Shown: positions 1-13,515, numbered from the stretch's first letter. The stretch is DNA of 55,000 nucleotides from Glandiceps talaboti (GCF_964340395.1 NC_135565.1:21609709-21664708); one strand, 5' to 3'. The notes: generated by a model not told the origin, from the letters alone. Translations and numbers: made by a program.

Positions 1-107
1 ACATACATACATACATACATACACACACATACATACATACATACATACATACATACATGCATACACACACATACATGCACATACATACATACATACATAC
101 ATACATA
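1..107. repeat. (ACAT)n microsatellite
   Basis: Imperfect ACAT repeat running off the left edge of the window. Confidence 0.95.
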
Positions 108-818
108 AACATATACATATTTCTTGTATATTCTGGTTTGCGAGAATAGTTTGCCTGAGCTTTCAATTTTCCTCAAGCGTAATACAAGTGAAGCATTGAT
201 TGTGAAAATAGCCTATGATGATCACGACATAATACATCATGTTTGTAAACAGAACACAATGCATTTTATTTGGGCATGCGTACTACATAACTAGCCTTTA
301 ACAGAGAATCACCAATCTTAAACTGTTATAAATCATACACTTAGTGAAAAAGTAAATTCTAACATTTGATTGCATCATTCATCACTGTCTGGTTTTATTT
401 GTTCATAGAAATAAAAAGGTCTAATATTTCATAATTCCAGATGCTCCTAAGTTTATTATCCGTATTTAGATTTCCATATCGGGAATCATTAAAAGACAAT
501 AATTGTTTTGAATTCATCTATATCACATTTAGTATGTCTGGTTTTTTACATAACATCAAGCTCGTTAAAAGTTGTGATAGAAGTCCTGTTTGTTTTATCA
601 TTAGAATGCATATGCTTTACTTTTTGTGGGTTTGTTTTATATCGTTGCATTTCCGCGAGCTGACGAAATGTTAGATACCATATCATTGTATCTCTGTGGA
701 CAAATAAACAACCGAATATTACGTAAAATTTTAGAGTTTACTTTTTCTTTGGCGAAGGATCTTCAATGAAACGATTGTTCAATATTCGTCTGATACGGAT
801 GTCAGGCTGACGTCATAT

Positions 819-821
<3 letters not shown>

Positions 822-861
<40 letters not shown>
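822..861. repeat. (AAC)n microsatellite
   Basis: Thirteen AAC units. Between here and the left edge no gene is recognised. Confidence 0.9.
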
Positions 862-1170
862 CAAGACCAATGTTTCAGTACCATGTTATACTCCCTTTAT
901 TTGTGGCTATTGTACGTAAAATTGGTTTCATATATTTGTTGTCGTTTGATTTCATGATATTTGTGAATGTGTGATAAGTTCTGTTTTCTTGGTGGCTGAG
1001 GTGAATATCTTGTGTTCGAATTTCCGCAGAGAAGAAGCATGCCAGAATGAAATAAAACTCGTCATATTCTTCCATTTTGTTCCAATATTTACATATCCTT
1101 TCATTTACATCTATATTCGCCTTCCTTTCACACATGCCAGTTGATCTAATACGTGCTATAGTTGAAATAA

Positions 1171-1235
1171 GGTATTTCTCTGGTAAATCAGTAATATATT
1201 TCTCTGGTAAATCAGTAATATATTTCTCTGGTTCT
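1171..1235. repeat. 24-bp tandem repeat, 2.5 copies
   Basis: TATTTCTCTGGTAAATCAGT AATA repeated in direct contact. Confidence 0.75.
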
Positions 1236-1502
1236 ATAAGTGACTTAACACATTAGTTTGTCCTCTCCTACATTTCTATGTCATTTCTTGTATGCTACCT
1301 CAACAACTCTGGGAACAAATATGACAAAAAATACTCTTGGCTGCCCATAAATCCTTTGATATGATCAGTTCTCGCCTGTTCTTTACGTAGAAAGTTCAAC
1401 TCAGTGAGAGCACTGCCTGTTGGCCTAAACGAAAAGTGTAATGTAAACATTACATTCTGCCTACGTTTCCATCGAACTAAAATAACTAAATACAGACGGG
1501 TT

Positions 1503-1561
<59 letters not shown>
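1503..1561. repeat. (ACAG)n microsatellite
   Basis: Perfect tetranucleotide tract; the open frames across it are repeat artefacts. Confidence 0.95.
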
Positions 1562-1562
<1 letters not shown>

Positions 1563-2485
1563 TATTTTCCCATTCCTAGTATTTAGCATTATGTTATTTT
1601 CTGACATTTCCTACAGAAATGAGATCCCAGACATTTAGATAAGTAAAACGAAGTAAACGTTCGTGCTATTCCAAAATACGGAGTAGGACCTCGAAACAAA
1701 AGACGCCTGATTTCGGGTGGGTTTTAGTTTTATAAATTAGGTAGCTTCCCCAAAGATTTCTTTAGTCAGGAGACTTACTGGATGCTGTACCTTGGGCGTT
1801 AGGGGAACGAGTAGCCTTAAAATTTCGTAGCCGACTTCTCTACTTTCATTGTCCAACCAAACTGCACTGGCAAGCCCGTCTGTTTAGATCGATAAATGTT
1901 GTTTGTAAATGTTATACGAATTGGGAGTAGTATAGCGAATGACGAGTATATGTTTAATGCGATGAAAAGAAACTGAGTTTATAGAGTATATAAATTTCCC
2001 AAAGTACCAAATTACTGTTCTGTATTACTATTTTGGTTCATAATAAACTTGACGTTGTTAGTCTGGACATACTTGTTGTGTTTTTTTGTCTTAATGAATA
2101 TAATTCATGTGCGTTCCAGTTAAGTTGCATATATATATATATATATATAAATATACGTTTTTGACTTGGACTCACATGGCTGTTTGATGGTTGGATGAGA
2201 GATATGAGAACGTCTACCGGTGTGTGAATAGCACATTCGGGGGCTGAGTACGACACTAGAATCACCCGATCGATGTCCTAGCATAACCTTCTTTGTTTAT
2301 CACGAGAGGGCGACATTGACAGGATAACTTTGGATTTGAATAGTATACCTTCATGACCGTGCATTAACAAGTCCTAAAATAATATCACACCTTTGTTTGT
2401 TTACGTTATTAATGAAGAATATATATCAATGTAAAGTCTATCCACATATGATGAAAACCAACAATAGCTAAATCACCAATCACGT

Positions 2486-2785
2486 GACTAGTAAATGACA
2501 TCCACGGCCGATTCACCTGCAACATTTTCAATCTCACATATGCCATCACATGTACCAAATGTCACCAAATTATATATATTGGAGAAACGATATGACTCAA
2601 AGAACATTTGTACACTATCAAAGACACTTTAAACGCACATCATTTCAATCAATCGAATAATATCAATCACTTTTATTTCATTGATTTACTGCAGATTTGA
2701 CAAAACAAGGAAAAAATTAGAACTTCAAATCATAGAAAATCAGGGTACACTTTCACCGCACGGGATAAACAGAAATGATTGGTAA
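2486..2785 (+). mobile_element. Penelope-like retroelement relic: GIY-YIG endonuclease fragment
   Basis: The frame beginning near 2488 reads RFTCNIFNLTYAITCTKC then IIYIGET, the cysteine-bearing start of the GIY-YIG nuclease of Penelope-like elements. After stops and a frame change, 2693-2785 reads RKKLELQIIENQG then LSPHGINRNDW and TAA, the typical C terminus. It is degenerate and non-functional. Assignment to Penelope-like elements rests on motif recognition. Confidence 0.72.
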
Positions 2786-3789
2786 TTTTATTTCAATTAT
2801 ATTCCCCTCACCATCACCTTTCCCGTAACATTTGTACTTGTTCAAGTAATTTGCCGCCCTTTTTATCACGTGATTTTCCCACTTATTTTTGTCAGTAGTT
2901 ATACTCACTTTGACAATACATTTTCATATTGATTACTAATGGTTCTTATAGGTAGTTCTCTGGTATTCCAACTACAAAAACGGGTTTAATTGTGAAGTAT
3001 ATATATGATAGAGAGATGTTATCAGAGAAGTTTAGTAGACACGGATATTCTGATATGAAGTGGTGACAAAAAATGGGAAAATGATAAAAATCCCGTTTTG
3101 TGAAAAAGGCCATAGTCAAATTTAACTTATAGTATTTTCCCTATGTTATCAGTCTTCACAGTAGACACTTTTTGGTGAGATTGGATAAGAAACAGTCTGC
3201 AAACTATATCTGAAAGGTCATCAGTTTATGAAAGGTCATCAGTTTATCTGAAAACCTGTCAATTTTAGACAATAACAAAAACAAATTTTTAATCCCCAAA
3301 ACTTGGCCCTTTTTTGACGCTGAACCAACTTTATTTCTTGTTTTGCCTAGTTACCTTTCAGAATAAAGGTTGCCATTTTGTATTGTGTACATATGTGCTG
3401 TTGAAAAGTGGACCACAGTTACACACTGGACTACTTCATTTCACCTGAGGTAAATTTCCCTCATATTCAAAATTTTTTCAATTCTCTCAAACTATGAAAA
3501 CTTCAATTTGGTCCTTTTGAAATAATTACAGAACGTTGGAGGTCATTATTTTGTTTTAAATGAAACGTGTGCAGTAACCACAGATTTTGTTATCGATTTT
3601 AAACTGAGAACAGGTTGGAGCAAAGTATCAACCAACAGTTTCCACGGTTTATTTGTGAGTAATATTGTACGTTACAATAAGTCCACCTAATTAAACACTT
3701 TATGATTTTGTTAATTATCACAAAATTAATCACATTTCAATGAATGTATTCCTACTTGTCATCATGCCTTGTTTTTTAATCATTGATAT

Positions 3790-3795
3790 TTTATT
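3790..3795 (-). terminator. AATAAA poly(A) signal for SULT
   Basis: A canonical AATAAA begins seven bases after the TAG stop, implying a very short 3' UTR if it is used. Confidence 0.5.
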
Positions 3796-3801
3796 CGGTT
3801 G

Positions 3802-3914
3802 CTAGTAAAATTTCTTAAAATCAACTCCGAATTTCTTGCAGTTCTTCTGTTCGTATTCTTCAAACGCCTCATTCTGTGCAACAGTGAACCAAGCTTTCCA
3901 ATCACCAACAACAC
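3802..3914 (-). CDS. SULT terminal coding exon (residues 269-305)
   Basis: Acceptor is ATTCCCAG|GT. Encodes VVGDWKAWFTVAQNEAFEE, the strongest family signature, and ends at a TAG stop at 3802-3804. Confidence 0.93.
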
Positions 3915-6900
3915 CTGGGAATGGGAAAAACAAATAGTTACAAATCCGTACTTTTAATCTCCTTGCTACTCTATGGCACTTGAAGTATTTATCAGTATTT
4001 TAAAGTGAAAAAAAAGCTATCCAGTATTGTATAGCTCCTACAGTCTATTGAAGTACATGTACTAGTACTTTATCCAGTCTATATCTGTAGGCTGATTTTG
4101 TCGACATAGACGAAGGAGAGAAATTCCTGTGTCTATTTACAAACTAAATACATAACTAGGTCGGTGCGTTGAGATGTATTGAAGTATATACATTATTACT
4201 TTACACTTCAAGATTACTACAGAATACGTACCCATAATACGAGAAAGAGCTCACATTTTGACTTACGCGCCCCCATCCCCTGTCGTACCCCCACCTCTGC
4301 GAGTGACGATGCCCCCCCCCCCCCCCAAACGAAACTAGGTTTATATAACCAGTGCCGTTGTACCTTCAGAAGTACGAAAGAATAATCTGGATATAGAAAT
4401 TATAAATCCGAACTGCTGAAATATTGCGTCTAAATATATACATTGTAATTTCTTCAGCAAGCAAGGAAGAGAAGAAGAGAAGTGAATCTGTTAATTGCAG
4501 ACAGAATGTAGTCTATGGGGCACCTAGCTTTCACCTCAATCGAGTTGAGTGCAAGTTTGTATGTTGTAGCATAGGTGAGACAGTAATATTACCTTTACGC
4601 TGCCAGTGTCTTTCCTCACGTAAAAAGACGTCCCTCTGTTCAATCGTCTTCATCATTTCTTTCATGTTCTTAAAATCAGTGTGATCAATAACCTTCTGAC
4701 GTTGTTCCGGTGTCAGTTTAACGCCCAGAAACTTGGCAACTAGATCAGTAGTTCCAGCTCGGTCCTGCAGAGCAATGTGAGACAACATGATTACCCATGA
4801 TGCATTGTCAAGCGCCCATCACGTGACCACATTTTGGTCAATAAGATTCCAATAAATCCTTGATGACCTTGACTTCTTCTGTACTTGAAAGTCGCACAAA
4901 AATCGAACAATTCTGATAATGAATGGGTTAAAAAAAATTCTTCAAAATGATAGTTTCATGCGGTGCAAAATAAATGGTAGCAAAAATAAAAACATGTTTT
5001 ATTAGTATTATATAACATATATATATGAATATCATTAATGGAAGTACCTTTTTGATATCTTCAAATTTCAAATGAAGAAAGTTATCCTGGCATTTGTATT
5101 TCTCCCATTCTGCAGTGTGCTCGTACCAGTTACCGTAAACCACTGAAAATGAGACAAGAAAAGGAAAAGAAAGTTAATGTCTGTTTGTTTAAGTGTTATT
5201 TGTTATTAGAGAAAATGGTTGAGTTGCAACTTGTGGCCATGAAACTTAATAGTGATATTTGGCCTACTTCCCTATCTACTGGTTGGCGTTTAGATGGATG
5301 GATGGATGGATGGATTGGTTCGTTGGTTCGTTTGTCTCTCTTCAAGGTCTATGGTTTGTTGATTTGGTTTTGTTGGTTGGTTGGTTGGTTGGTTGGTTGG
5401 TTGGTTGGTTGGTTAGTTAGTTATTTCGGGGATACTTTATTGGTTTAGTTGAAAGGGTGGGCGTTTAGGTTTGTTGGTGGGTGAGTGTGCTGGTTAATTG
5501 GGTCGATGGATTGGTTTGGTTGGTTGGTTGCTTGGTTGGCTGGTTGGTTGCTTGGTTGGCCGTTTGGTTGTACGGGTTGGCTGGTAGTTTGATTGGTGAG
5601 CGGTTCCTGTTATAGTCATGTGTATGTATTTGCAATCTTACCCTGTCCGTCGTCCATGAATCTATCAACGAAGTGATCCCACTCACAAGGGTCAAGGAAC
5701 TTTACAGTCCCGTGCCAGTTAAGAAGAGACACTGCGCAGTCTCGGGGATTTCTGGACACCCAAATCATCTGCCAACGAAAAGAGAATATTTGCAATCAAT
5801 CTTTCATATTTCTTTAGTTGCCGTGCTCTCATTTCGTCATGTTTCTATCGAACTGAAACTTTAGCCACGTGTTTTCTCGAGATCATATTACTGTGAATTG
5901 TCACGTGAAACAGTGCTTAGCTGTTTCCAACGTCTCTGAGACTATTATTTGTTTGTTACTAATTCAATACAAATTAAAATATATCACAATTACAAATAAA
6001 TAATATCAAATAACATAGTTCTGCGTAAAATCATACAAATTTATTATGCTGCCAAGAGCGTGATAATTTTCATATTCAAATCATAATTAAGGTCAAATTG
6101 GTGCATTCCTGTATGTACCCCTTTTGCAATGTCTGACTTGGTGACGAGGGACGGTGCAAACCAGAGAAAGGGCGCCACCAAACAAGCAAAATTGCATTTC
6201 TTTTCTTTTTTTCCATCTTTCATACCTTCGGTTTCTTGGTGAAGACCTGTGGTGGCATCATGTCTGGAAACAGATGAGTTTGTATTTGACGAGGTGATGG
6301 CCAGGTAGAAACTTTCTTATATGTCCCTACTTCAATTCCTGGTGCCGGACCTAACTCAATTAGGTTGATTTTGTCCTCCATCTTTTTATGCTTGACCGTG
6401 TCGACATCGCCTCTGTGTAGAATAGCGTCCACTATTTCCAGAATGAAAGTGGTCCCTGCCAAGGAAAACAATAACACATTTCAAACATGTGTTCATAATT
6501 ATTACACAATCATCGTTAATGTATGCTAACATCAGTATATATACTAGTATTATTTTTAGTTTACAATGGGTTTCTCCCCAAAACATGTGATTGCGATTTC
6601 AGTGTGTTTCGGCACACTGTCATTCACGCACAGCAGATACGTTTAAAAACTTCAAAATATGCCGAAAGACGGAAAGTTTCAAAGATTCTCGAGACATGTG
6701 GCATGGATTTTTATCATCGAAATCTTTCCACAACGTCTCAAAATTTTGAGTTCACAAATATATAACAACGGATGGGTACTTTAAATACACACACAAAAAA
6801 AGCACGAGTTGCCGACCCCGGTGGTATCAGTCTCAGTTGTTAGAAATTTCACGGAAAAGGGGGTGTTTTCGTCGGCCATCTAGGTTCGTGGAATCGTAAA

Positions 6901-7954
6901 AAGGGATACTTTTTCAGATCACCCTCTGAGAATAGGATTAGGATGCCCTTTTTCTTTTCTCTCTCTCGGAAGAAACCTCCCGACGACGGCCCGGTGACAA
7001 AGGTCTATTCAAACATTAGGGCAAACAGTGTACGTGCAGTGTATGGATTACGTGCCCTTAAAGGTAAAACCTCCAGGATTTCGGAAATGGGGAAGGGGGT
7101 GCATGCAGTGATATTCTCCCAGATTCACTAAACAAAATGGGGTGTTTTTCATTGAAATATCCCGGGAAAGGAGTACATTTGAAATTTCACTAACAAGCTG
7201 GGTAGCCACCCATCCAGGGACTGCCACCACCGAGTTGCCGACATAGTTGTACCACTGTATGTCTCTCTTACCATGGCTTAATTACAACTACGATTGAATT
7301 GCGTCATTTTTGACAATTGCCTTAACAAATACAATTGCCTTAACAAATACAAATGCTTGCTTAGGCACGCGGGTCATTCACATCGAGATGCAACAGTTCA
7401 ACGAAAAAAGTTGTAATAAGAAGTATTTTCTAGTTCTAAAAACAATCTCAACAGAAATGAAGAGAAGTACAAATGAAAGCTACGAAATCGTCAACTGTTA
7501 GTCCCTATTTATCAATTAAATGTTTAAAAATGAAAATCAAGCCCAGGATATGGCTAATAAGGTTTCTGGGTTTCAACTTGAAAACTACGAATTTAACGAA
7601 AGTAAAAATCGATGGTTAACAACAGTACGTACTGATAGGAGGGATGGAATATTTATATATATAGTATGCATTGGGATATCTGAAATGAAAAAACATGAAA
7701 GCATTGCACTAAAAAAACTGCCGACCTGATTCTCAGTCGAATGAAAGCTTTAAAAAAATACCATTGGTGTTCAAGTATATTCTCTTTAATTATTAGCACT
7801 TTCAATCAATCACGCATCACACCATACTTAGCCTAGCTTTTACAGTACAACTATTCGACATTTTTGATTGACCAACTGTCACGTGATTATACAATATGTT
7901 GTCAGGATCCAAACAATTACCATGCCTTGCAAAAATATCCATATGATTGTGAAC

Positions 7955-7993
<39 letters not shown>

Positions 7994-8000
7994 GGCAGGC

Positions 8001-8052
<52 letters not shown>

Positions 8053-8117
8053 GGACGGACGGACGGACGGACGGTCGGTCGGACGGACGGACGGAGGGAC
8101 GGACGGAGGGACGGAGG

Positions 8118-8161
<44 letters not shown>

Positions 8162-8208
8162 GGCAGGCAGACAGGCAGACAGACAGACAGACAGACAGAC
8201 AGACAGGC

Positions 8209-8300
<92 letters not shown>

Positions 8301-11300
8301 TACTGAGAGTTTTAGAGATCCCAATTAGACAATCCAACTAATCATCGTGAGTGATACAGTTTATATATCTTTTACGTTCTGAAGCTAATATAGTGAAATA
8401 AAATAATGGATTTAATTTGCAAACATATATTGGTGAAAGGTCGTAGTCTTTTCAGTCGCCATCTATTGAATACTCATCACTACCTATCCTTGGAGACCTT
8501 TGACAAATTGTGGTCGTAAACCATTCCACGAGGGCGTTACTCACGTGCGTGGCGTTTACTTGCTATTCGGACTATTTTCGTCCCCTCGTTTTAGAAAACA
8601 ACAAAGAAACTGTGCATTGAGGTGTAGAGACTGTGCCATAGTACACCAGGTCATTCCTGTAGCTTGTGCTGCTTGAGAATTTAACTTTGTATAGTACATG
8701 ACAGCCTCGTAAAAGCCACTTGCCCTTACTACGGTACGGCAACAGTAAAACTTTCCCTCATGGTATTAAAGTTAAACAAATTGCTTAGTTTGCGACAATG
8801 ATGTCAGTTACCTGGCTACAGAAACTCTTTCCATTTTTTCTGTTTATGGCTACTTATTAAAATCCTAACAACAGGCGGCTCATAACATTTTGAACGATCA
8901 GCAACACAATCATGTATCAAAATGTCGGTGTGTGTTTTAGTGTGAGAACTATGGTGATATTTTTTTCTTAAATTGTAATTTTGACCATAAATCAACAATC
9001 ATGATGTAAGATAATCACTACGAAGCTCATTTCACATGTCGCATTTCGTGTGTGTGTGTGTGTCGGATAATAGGGAATAGTCGAAGAACGTGTGTACAAA
9101 CTATACTTACAGGAGGGCTGTGTACAAACTGTTTACAAATTCTTATCTTGGGGAGGGGCGGTGTACAAACCACAATATTAGGAGGGTTGTGAACACACTA
9201 GAACAGACGGCGGTGTGATGGAAATAGATCCTGACTGCTGCCTGTCGTACGTCCAGTTTCCAGAGATGGGTCGAAAAGATGAATTAAATTAATCGACTTA
9301 TACATGCATAATTTATATCGTTTAACTATGATCCAATCCCAGGGATAAACTCAAATCACAAGTCACCAAATGAACATACATACATACATACATACATACA
9401 TACATACATACATACATACATACATACATACATACATACATACATACATACATAAAGTCGTTGTGTGCCTGGGTAGAAGCCAGTAACAACTGCCGAGAAG
9501 ATTCGAGTCTAAAGACCACATTGACCAGTCATATTAACATTCACATAACACCAACACAATGTTAAAGATCAGAGAAAAATAACCCACTGTGGGTTATTTT
9601 TACGCCAGTACACGATGAAAAAGGCGCCATGAGTACTAAGTGAAAGTTGTCAAGTCTGGCCTCACAAAGTACGACGAAAATATTATATGGTCGAGCTACC
9701 TGTAATTTTGACAGTCGGCGTAAAATGAAACATCGTAGGTTTATGTCAGCTTAGATAGTACCATGTGTACCGTGGCACCAAATACATAGCATACCTTTCA
9801 TGATCACGAATAAAACATTTATTTCGACTCATTCGTTTGCAAGGAGTGAATTCTACAGGTAAGTTGAGGGTACGACTCGCTTGGTTACACAAGAAAAATG
9901 TTTACACAAACGCTTTGATAAAACCGTGGTGATAAATTTTAGAGCACTTTGTTTGGTGCATTGAATGGTGGAAGGGATAAGATGTCTCACACCACTTGTC
10001 TGAGTAAAACAAATCTACTAACACTGAAAAAATGAAGCTGACCAGTTAAAAATGAATAGCTAATGTACACAATGACAATGATGAGATCGATTATGAAGAT
10101 TGACACCATAGAAAACGATTAACCTGAAATTGAAAACTGTTGATTCGACAATAATCTTTCGAACGTTTCGGCTACTGTTACATTGTATCTTCTGGTGGAA
10201 CATTGTTACATTTCCATTGCGTTGGACAGGTGTCCTCAAAAAAGATTAAAATGTAACAATTGTAATCAATTTTTTGTAGAGCCAGGTGATTAAGATCACA
10301 ATGCTAGTAAAATTTATGTTGAAGCACAAACAAAGTTCTGTTTCAGTTACAGTGGCTTCTATTGTATATGTTACAAACTCAATCATATTTTGACTTGTCA
10401 TTTGTTCTGTCCTTGTTTACACCCTTTAATTTAATTGAAGCAAGGTCAAGGTTGTTTATTCGTGTATAAATTGACGTGTTGTTTGACAAAGAACTTCAAA
10501 TCACTGTAAAAAGTCTGTATATTTATCCTTCCTATAATATGACAGAAAGCGCCTTCAAAAATTTGATTTTTTTATGTCAAGTCAACTGCATACTTCATGT
10601 TATTGACTCCTCTATTTTAAAAATTTAGTTTGTTTCATGTTTCTCTCTCAAAAGGTTTAATATTTCTTTTGCGAAATTTCGAAAAGCGGATTTCCGAACT
10701 TTCGGTTGAGATGTCCGGCCCCTCTACACGAGGGAATCTACCAAACTACATCTTGGTCCATAGCAGAGGTTATGTACATGTACAGATAATTGGTAAATAA
10801 GATCTTGATTCACACTGTGGTGTTATACCCCTAAATACAGTGACGGTAAGCTATCGGGGATACCTAGTAATTAATATATGGAGTTTGCGACTAATTTTGT
10901 TTAGATATTTTCTTTCGGTATGACAAAAAAACACCGTTTATTGTGTGGTAAAGGCCACGTCTAAACATTAACAAAGCACAGTTTCTCTGCAGTTTTCTCA
11001 GGTGAAGGTCATGTCATGAAGTCAAACCACAATAACAAAGAGAAACAGACACACATTGTACCATAGTAGTATATACAGTGTATGTTCATGCCTCATGAAG
11101 CCTGACTGTCTGTCTGTCTGTCTGTCTGTCTGTCTGCCTGCCTGTCTGTCTGTCACGGTCTCTACCGACGTCCAATAAGACAATAGACACACGGGTGGAG
11201 AGTCTATGATTAGACGTGGTCTTTTAGCAAAATGTTACACCTGTCAATAAGAAAACTAAATTTTTACTGTATTGTTCCTTGTAACTTGAAGAGTGGTGCG

Positions 11301-12545
11301 CAGTTGTCAAAATACATACTTGCGTGTCTTGGGCTAAACCCAGCTCGTAACTAGACGAATAAAACTGTCCTCGGGCAGACATTTACATGATTTACGAAAG
11401 AGCTTTGCTGCAGGTGAACAAAGTTACATAAAATATACTAGAATCAACACATTTGCTGCAGGTGAACATAACTACACTAAAATGTATCAAATTTAAGTTG
11501 TTAATCGGAGCTTGGGATGAGTGAGAGTGATAGTAACTATAGTATGGCAATGGGTTGTCTGCAGACAAATAAAAAACACTTCACACACTAGATATGCATA
11601 TCTGAGTAGAGTTGACCTTTGACCTCAATGAAAGTCATATAGTACAGGTGTAACGGCTAAGATATATGATATGTGTACTTAGGACATTTTTTATGATGAG
11701 ACCACGCAAGATGTACATACTTTCTGCATGAATTACACTTTCAATACACGGTCTATATATTTGACCTTTGACACCCCGTCAGTACGGTGCATGAGAGAAA
11801 TATAAACGTTGTCACTTTATGCCAACTTTACACGGTTTCATCGATACAGATGGGTTTTTTTTTGTGATTCCGTTTTAAAATTGAGCTCAAATACTTCAAC
11901 AAATTTAGATCAAACTAGAATTTAGGTCAAAAACTTTTGGCAGAAAAGTGTTAAACGAGATTAACATCAGAGAACTATTTACAGGTGATTATACAATGTA
12001 GGTGATCATGATACAAACATGAGACCAAGGCGTCATGAGCAGATATAAATGTAGTTGTTCAGATTTTTAACGTGAAATGGTTACACACTTGCGCGCACAC
12101 ACACACATACACACACACACACACACACATACATACATACATACATACATACATACATACATACATACATACATACATACATACATACACACACACTCGT
12201 ACAAATAAACGTACAGCAGAAAAAGTGGAACTACAAAAGTACTGGTAAAATAAGCTAGGCGCTTTAACGAACGTTGAATGGTATATGGCATATTCTCTGT
12301 AACCAAATAACCTTTACATTGTAAATAGCTGCTTGACTAAACACCGTACACGTAGCCCACTCACCTGCCTTTGCCCAGGTAATCACAAACACGTCGTCAT
12401 CTCTGACTTCGAAGTCTTTGAGAGCATCGATGCTGTCTCCATTCATACATGTCGGCATTAATCTGTCTTTTCTGCCTTGGTAATAGTACGTCTTTGAGAA
12501 CGGAGGCTCTAAAGTCTCGGAGCACTTCGTGGCTGATTTAGACAT
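3802..12545 (-). CDS. Cytosolic sulfotransferase (SULT family), six coding exons, 305 aa
   Basis: Transfers sulfate from PAPS to hydroxyl or amine groups of small molecules in the cytosol; the acceptor cannot be predicted. Coding exons (minus strand): 12365-12545, 6226-6455, 5642-5768, 5048-5142, 4593-4764, 3802-3914. All junctions are GT-AG and the phases agree, giving 918 nt including the stop. Visible motifs: 5'-phosphosulfate loop WAKAGTTF (residues 57-64, family form YPKSGTTW), catalytic His121 in QTHLFP, 3'-phosphate motif RNPRDCAVS (143-151), and C-terminal RKGVVGDWK (267-275). The length fits the usual 285-305 aa. The start ATG has A at -3 and is the first ATG after a TATA-like element. 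Oddities are Tyr-Pro replaced by Trp-Ala and the loop Ser replaced by Ala. No frameshift or internal stop is seen, so it is probably functional. The family call is firm; the subfamily is not. Confidence 0.93.
4593..4764 (-). CDS. SULT coding exon 5 (residues 212-269)
   Basis: Acceptor is CTCTGCAG|GAC. Encodes the helical segment VAKFLGVKLTPEQ and ends with RK plus the first base of Gly269. Donor is AAAG|GTAATA, phase 1. Confidence 0.92.
5048..5142 (-). CDS. SULT coding exon 4 (residues 180-211)
   Basis: Starts with TG, completing a Val codon, then VYGNWYEHTAEWE and LHLKFEDIKK, the usual GxxYGSWxxHV and F/YEDMK blocks of the family. Donor is AAG|GTACTT, phase 0. Confidence 0.92.
5285..5600. 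repeat. (GGAT)n and (GGTT)n repeats in SULT intron 3
   Basis: Short GGAT tract, then a pure GGTT tract (5371-5413), then degenerate GGTTG/GGTGA repeats, all between SULT exons 3 and 4. Confidence 0.85.
5642..5768 (-). CDS. SULT coding exon 3 (residues 138-180)
   Basis: Begins MIWVSRNPRDCAVS, the conserved 3'-phosphate binding motif, after acceptor TTGGCAG. Ends phase 1 at donor CAGG|GTAAGA. Confidence 0.92.
6226..6455 (-). CDS. SULT coding exon 2 (residues 61-137)
   Basis: Acceptor is TTGGCAG|GG. The exon completes the loop Gly and continues TTFILEIVDAIL, then carries PRQIQTHLFPDMMP with the catalytic His121. It ends in phase 0 at AAG|GTATGA. Confidence 0.92.
7957..8300. repeat. (ACAG)n/(ACGG)n microsatellite in SULT intron 1
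   Basis: About 340 bases of ACAG with an interior ACGG/AGGG block and scattered AGGC units. Confidence 0.95.
8301..12087. other. SULT intron 1 interior
   Basis: No coding exon is recognised. Contains (ACAT)n at 9377-9453, (CTGT)n at 11104-11154 and a short GT tract near 9050. The remainder is single-copy-looking AT-rich sequence. Confidence 0.6.
12090..12196. repeat. (AC)n/(ACAT)n microsatellite in SULT intron 1
   Basis: AC dinucleotides grade into ACAT tetranucleotides about 170 bases from SULT exon 1. Confidence 0.9.
12365..12545 (-). CDS. SULT coding exon 1 (residues 1-61, partial)
   Basis: Encodes the N terminus and the first half of the PAPS loop, ending WAKA plus one base of a Gly codon. 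Donor is CAG|GTGAGT (phase 1). The residues preceding the loop, DDDVFVITW, match the family's beta strand before the P-loop. Confidence 0.9.
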
Positions 12546-12679
12546 TTTGCGCAGATGATAGGAAAACTTGTTAGTCGAGTGTGTGTACAGTACAAGTGGG
12601 TGCGCCGACGAGTGATTTTAACTACCTGCACAACAGCGTCTTTTTCTCTAATGGGTCAAATGTATGAGACCAGTGGATT

Positions 12680-12685
12680 TTTATA
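12680..12685 (-). promoter_or_regulatory. TATA-like element upstream of SULT
   Basis: Minus-strand ACTATAAAAATCC lies about 135 nt upstream of the SULT start codon. No other ATG occurs between it and the chosen start, so transcription beginning about 30 nt downstream would use that ATG first. Position and sequence are suggestive only. Confidence 0.4.
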
Positions 12686-12986
12686 GTCTTCACTTGAAGT
12701 GACCCATTTACAAATGAACAATAAAAAATTTCCCGCTCAGTTGAATTGGTGACGTGAACCTAGTGATTTTATTCAAAATGTAAAAGTGATACAAACAGGT
12801 CAGGATTTCAATCAAATCTGACAAAGTATATATTAGTAGTATTTTACCACACCTCGACCAGCGTGTGGTCATGAAGGGGCGTACAAATGTACATAAGTAT
12901 GATAACAAACCGTAGGGTCTTTTTAATTGTTAGAAAAAATCTACCTAAAACATCCACCTCCGCCTGGCTGTTGGGAGGGGGACGAT

Positions 12987-13071
12987 GGGGGGGGGGGGGG
13001 GGGGGGGTGACCGAACTACAATATATTAATTAATTAATCAATCAATCAATCAATCAATTAATTAATTAATC
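12987..13071. repeat. Poly-G run and AATT/AATC repeat
   Basis: A run of 21 G (12987-13007) is followed by TTAA and (AATC)n. The flanks 12690-13260 hold no recognised gene. Confidence 0.85.
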
Positions 13072-13261
13072 TCTGTCAACTGTAGACTAAGTACACCTGA
13101 TGGTAATTTTTCTTCTATGCATGTACAATTGTATATGACAGAACCCACTGGACGCGTGAGTGCAAGTGTGGCGTACTTGGTCACGAGTGCTTGCGGTGTT
13201 ATCTGTGAATGTACTTTCATGAACGTAGCGAGTGAAAATGCTGTGAAAACACTACAAGTAC

Positions 13262-13460
13262 GTGTCTGTCTGTCTGTCCTTCCGTCTGTCTGTCAGTGTG
13301 TGTGCATGTATGTATGTATGTATGTATGTATGTATGTATGTATGTATGTATGTATGTATGTATGTATGTATGTATGTCTATCTGCCAGCCAGTGTGTGTG
13401 TATGTGTGTGTTCGTATGTATGTATGTATGTATGTATGTATGTATGTATGTATGTATGTA

Positions 13461-13515
<55 letters not shown>

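Noticed and set aside
7864-8341. Open frames of 135-157 codons on both strands
   Set aside because: They read through an ACAG/ACGG microsatellite in every frame because the unit has no stop; the peptides are only the repeated DRQT or CLSV.
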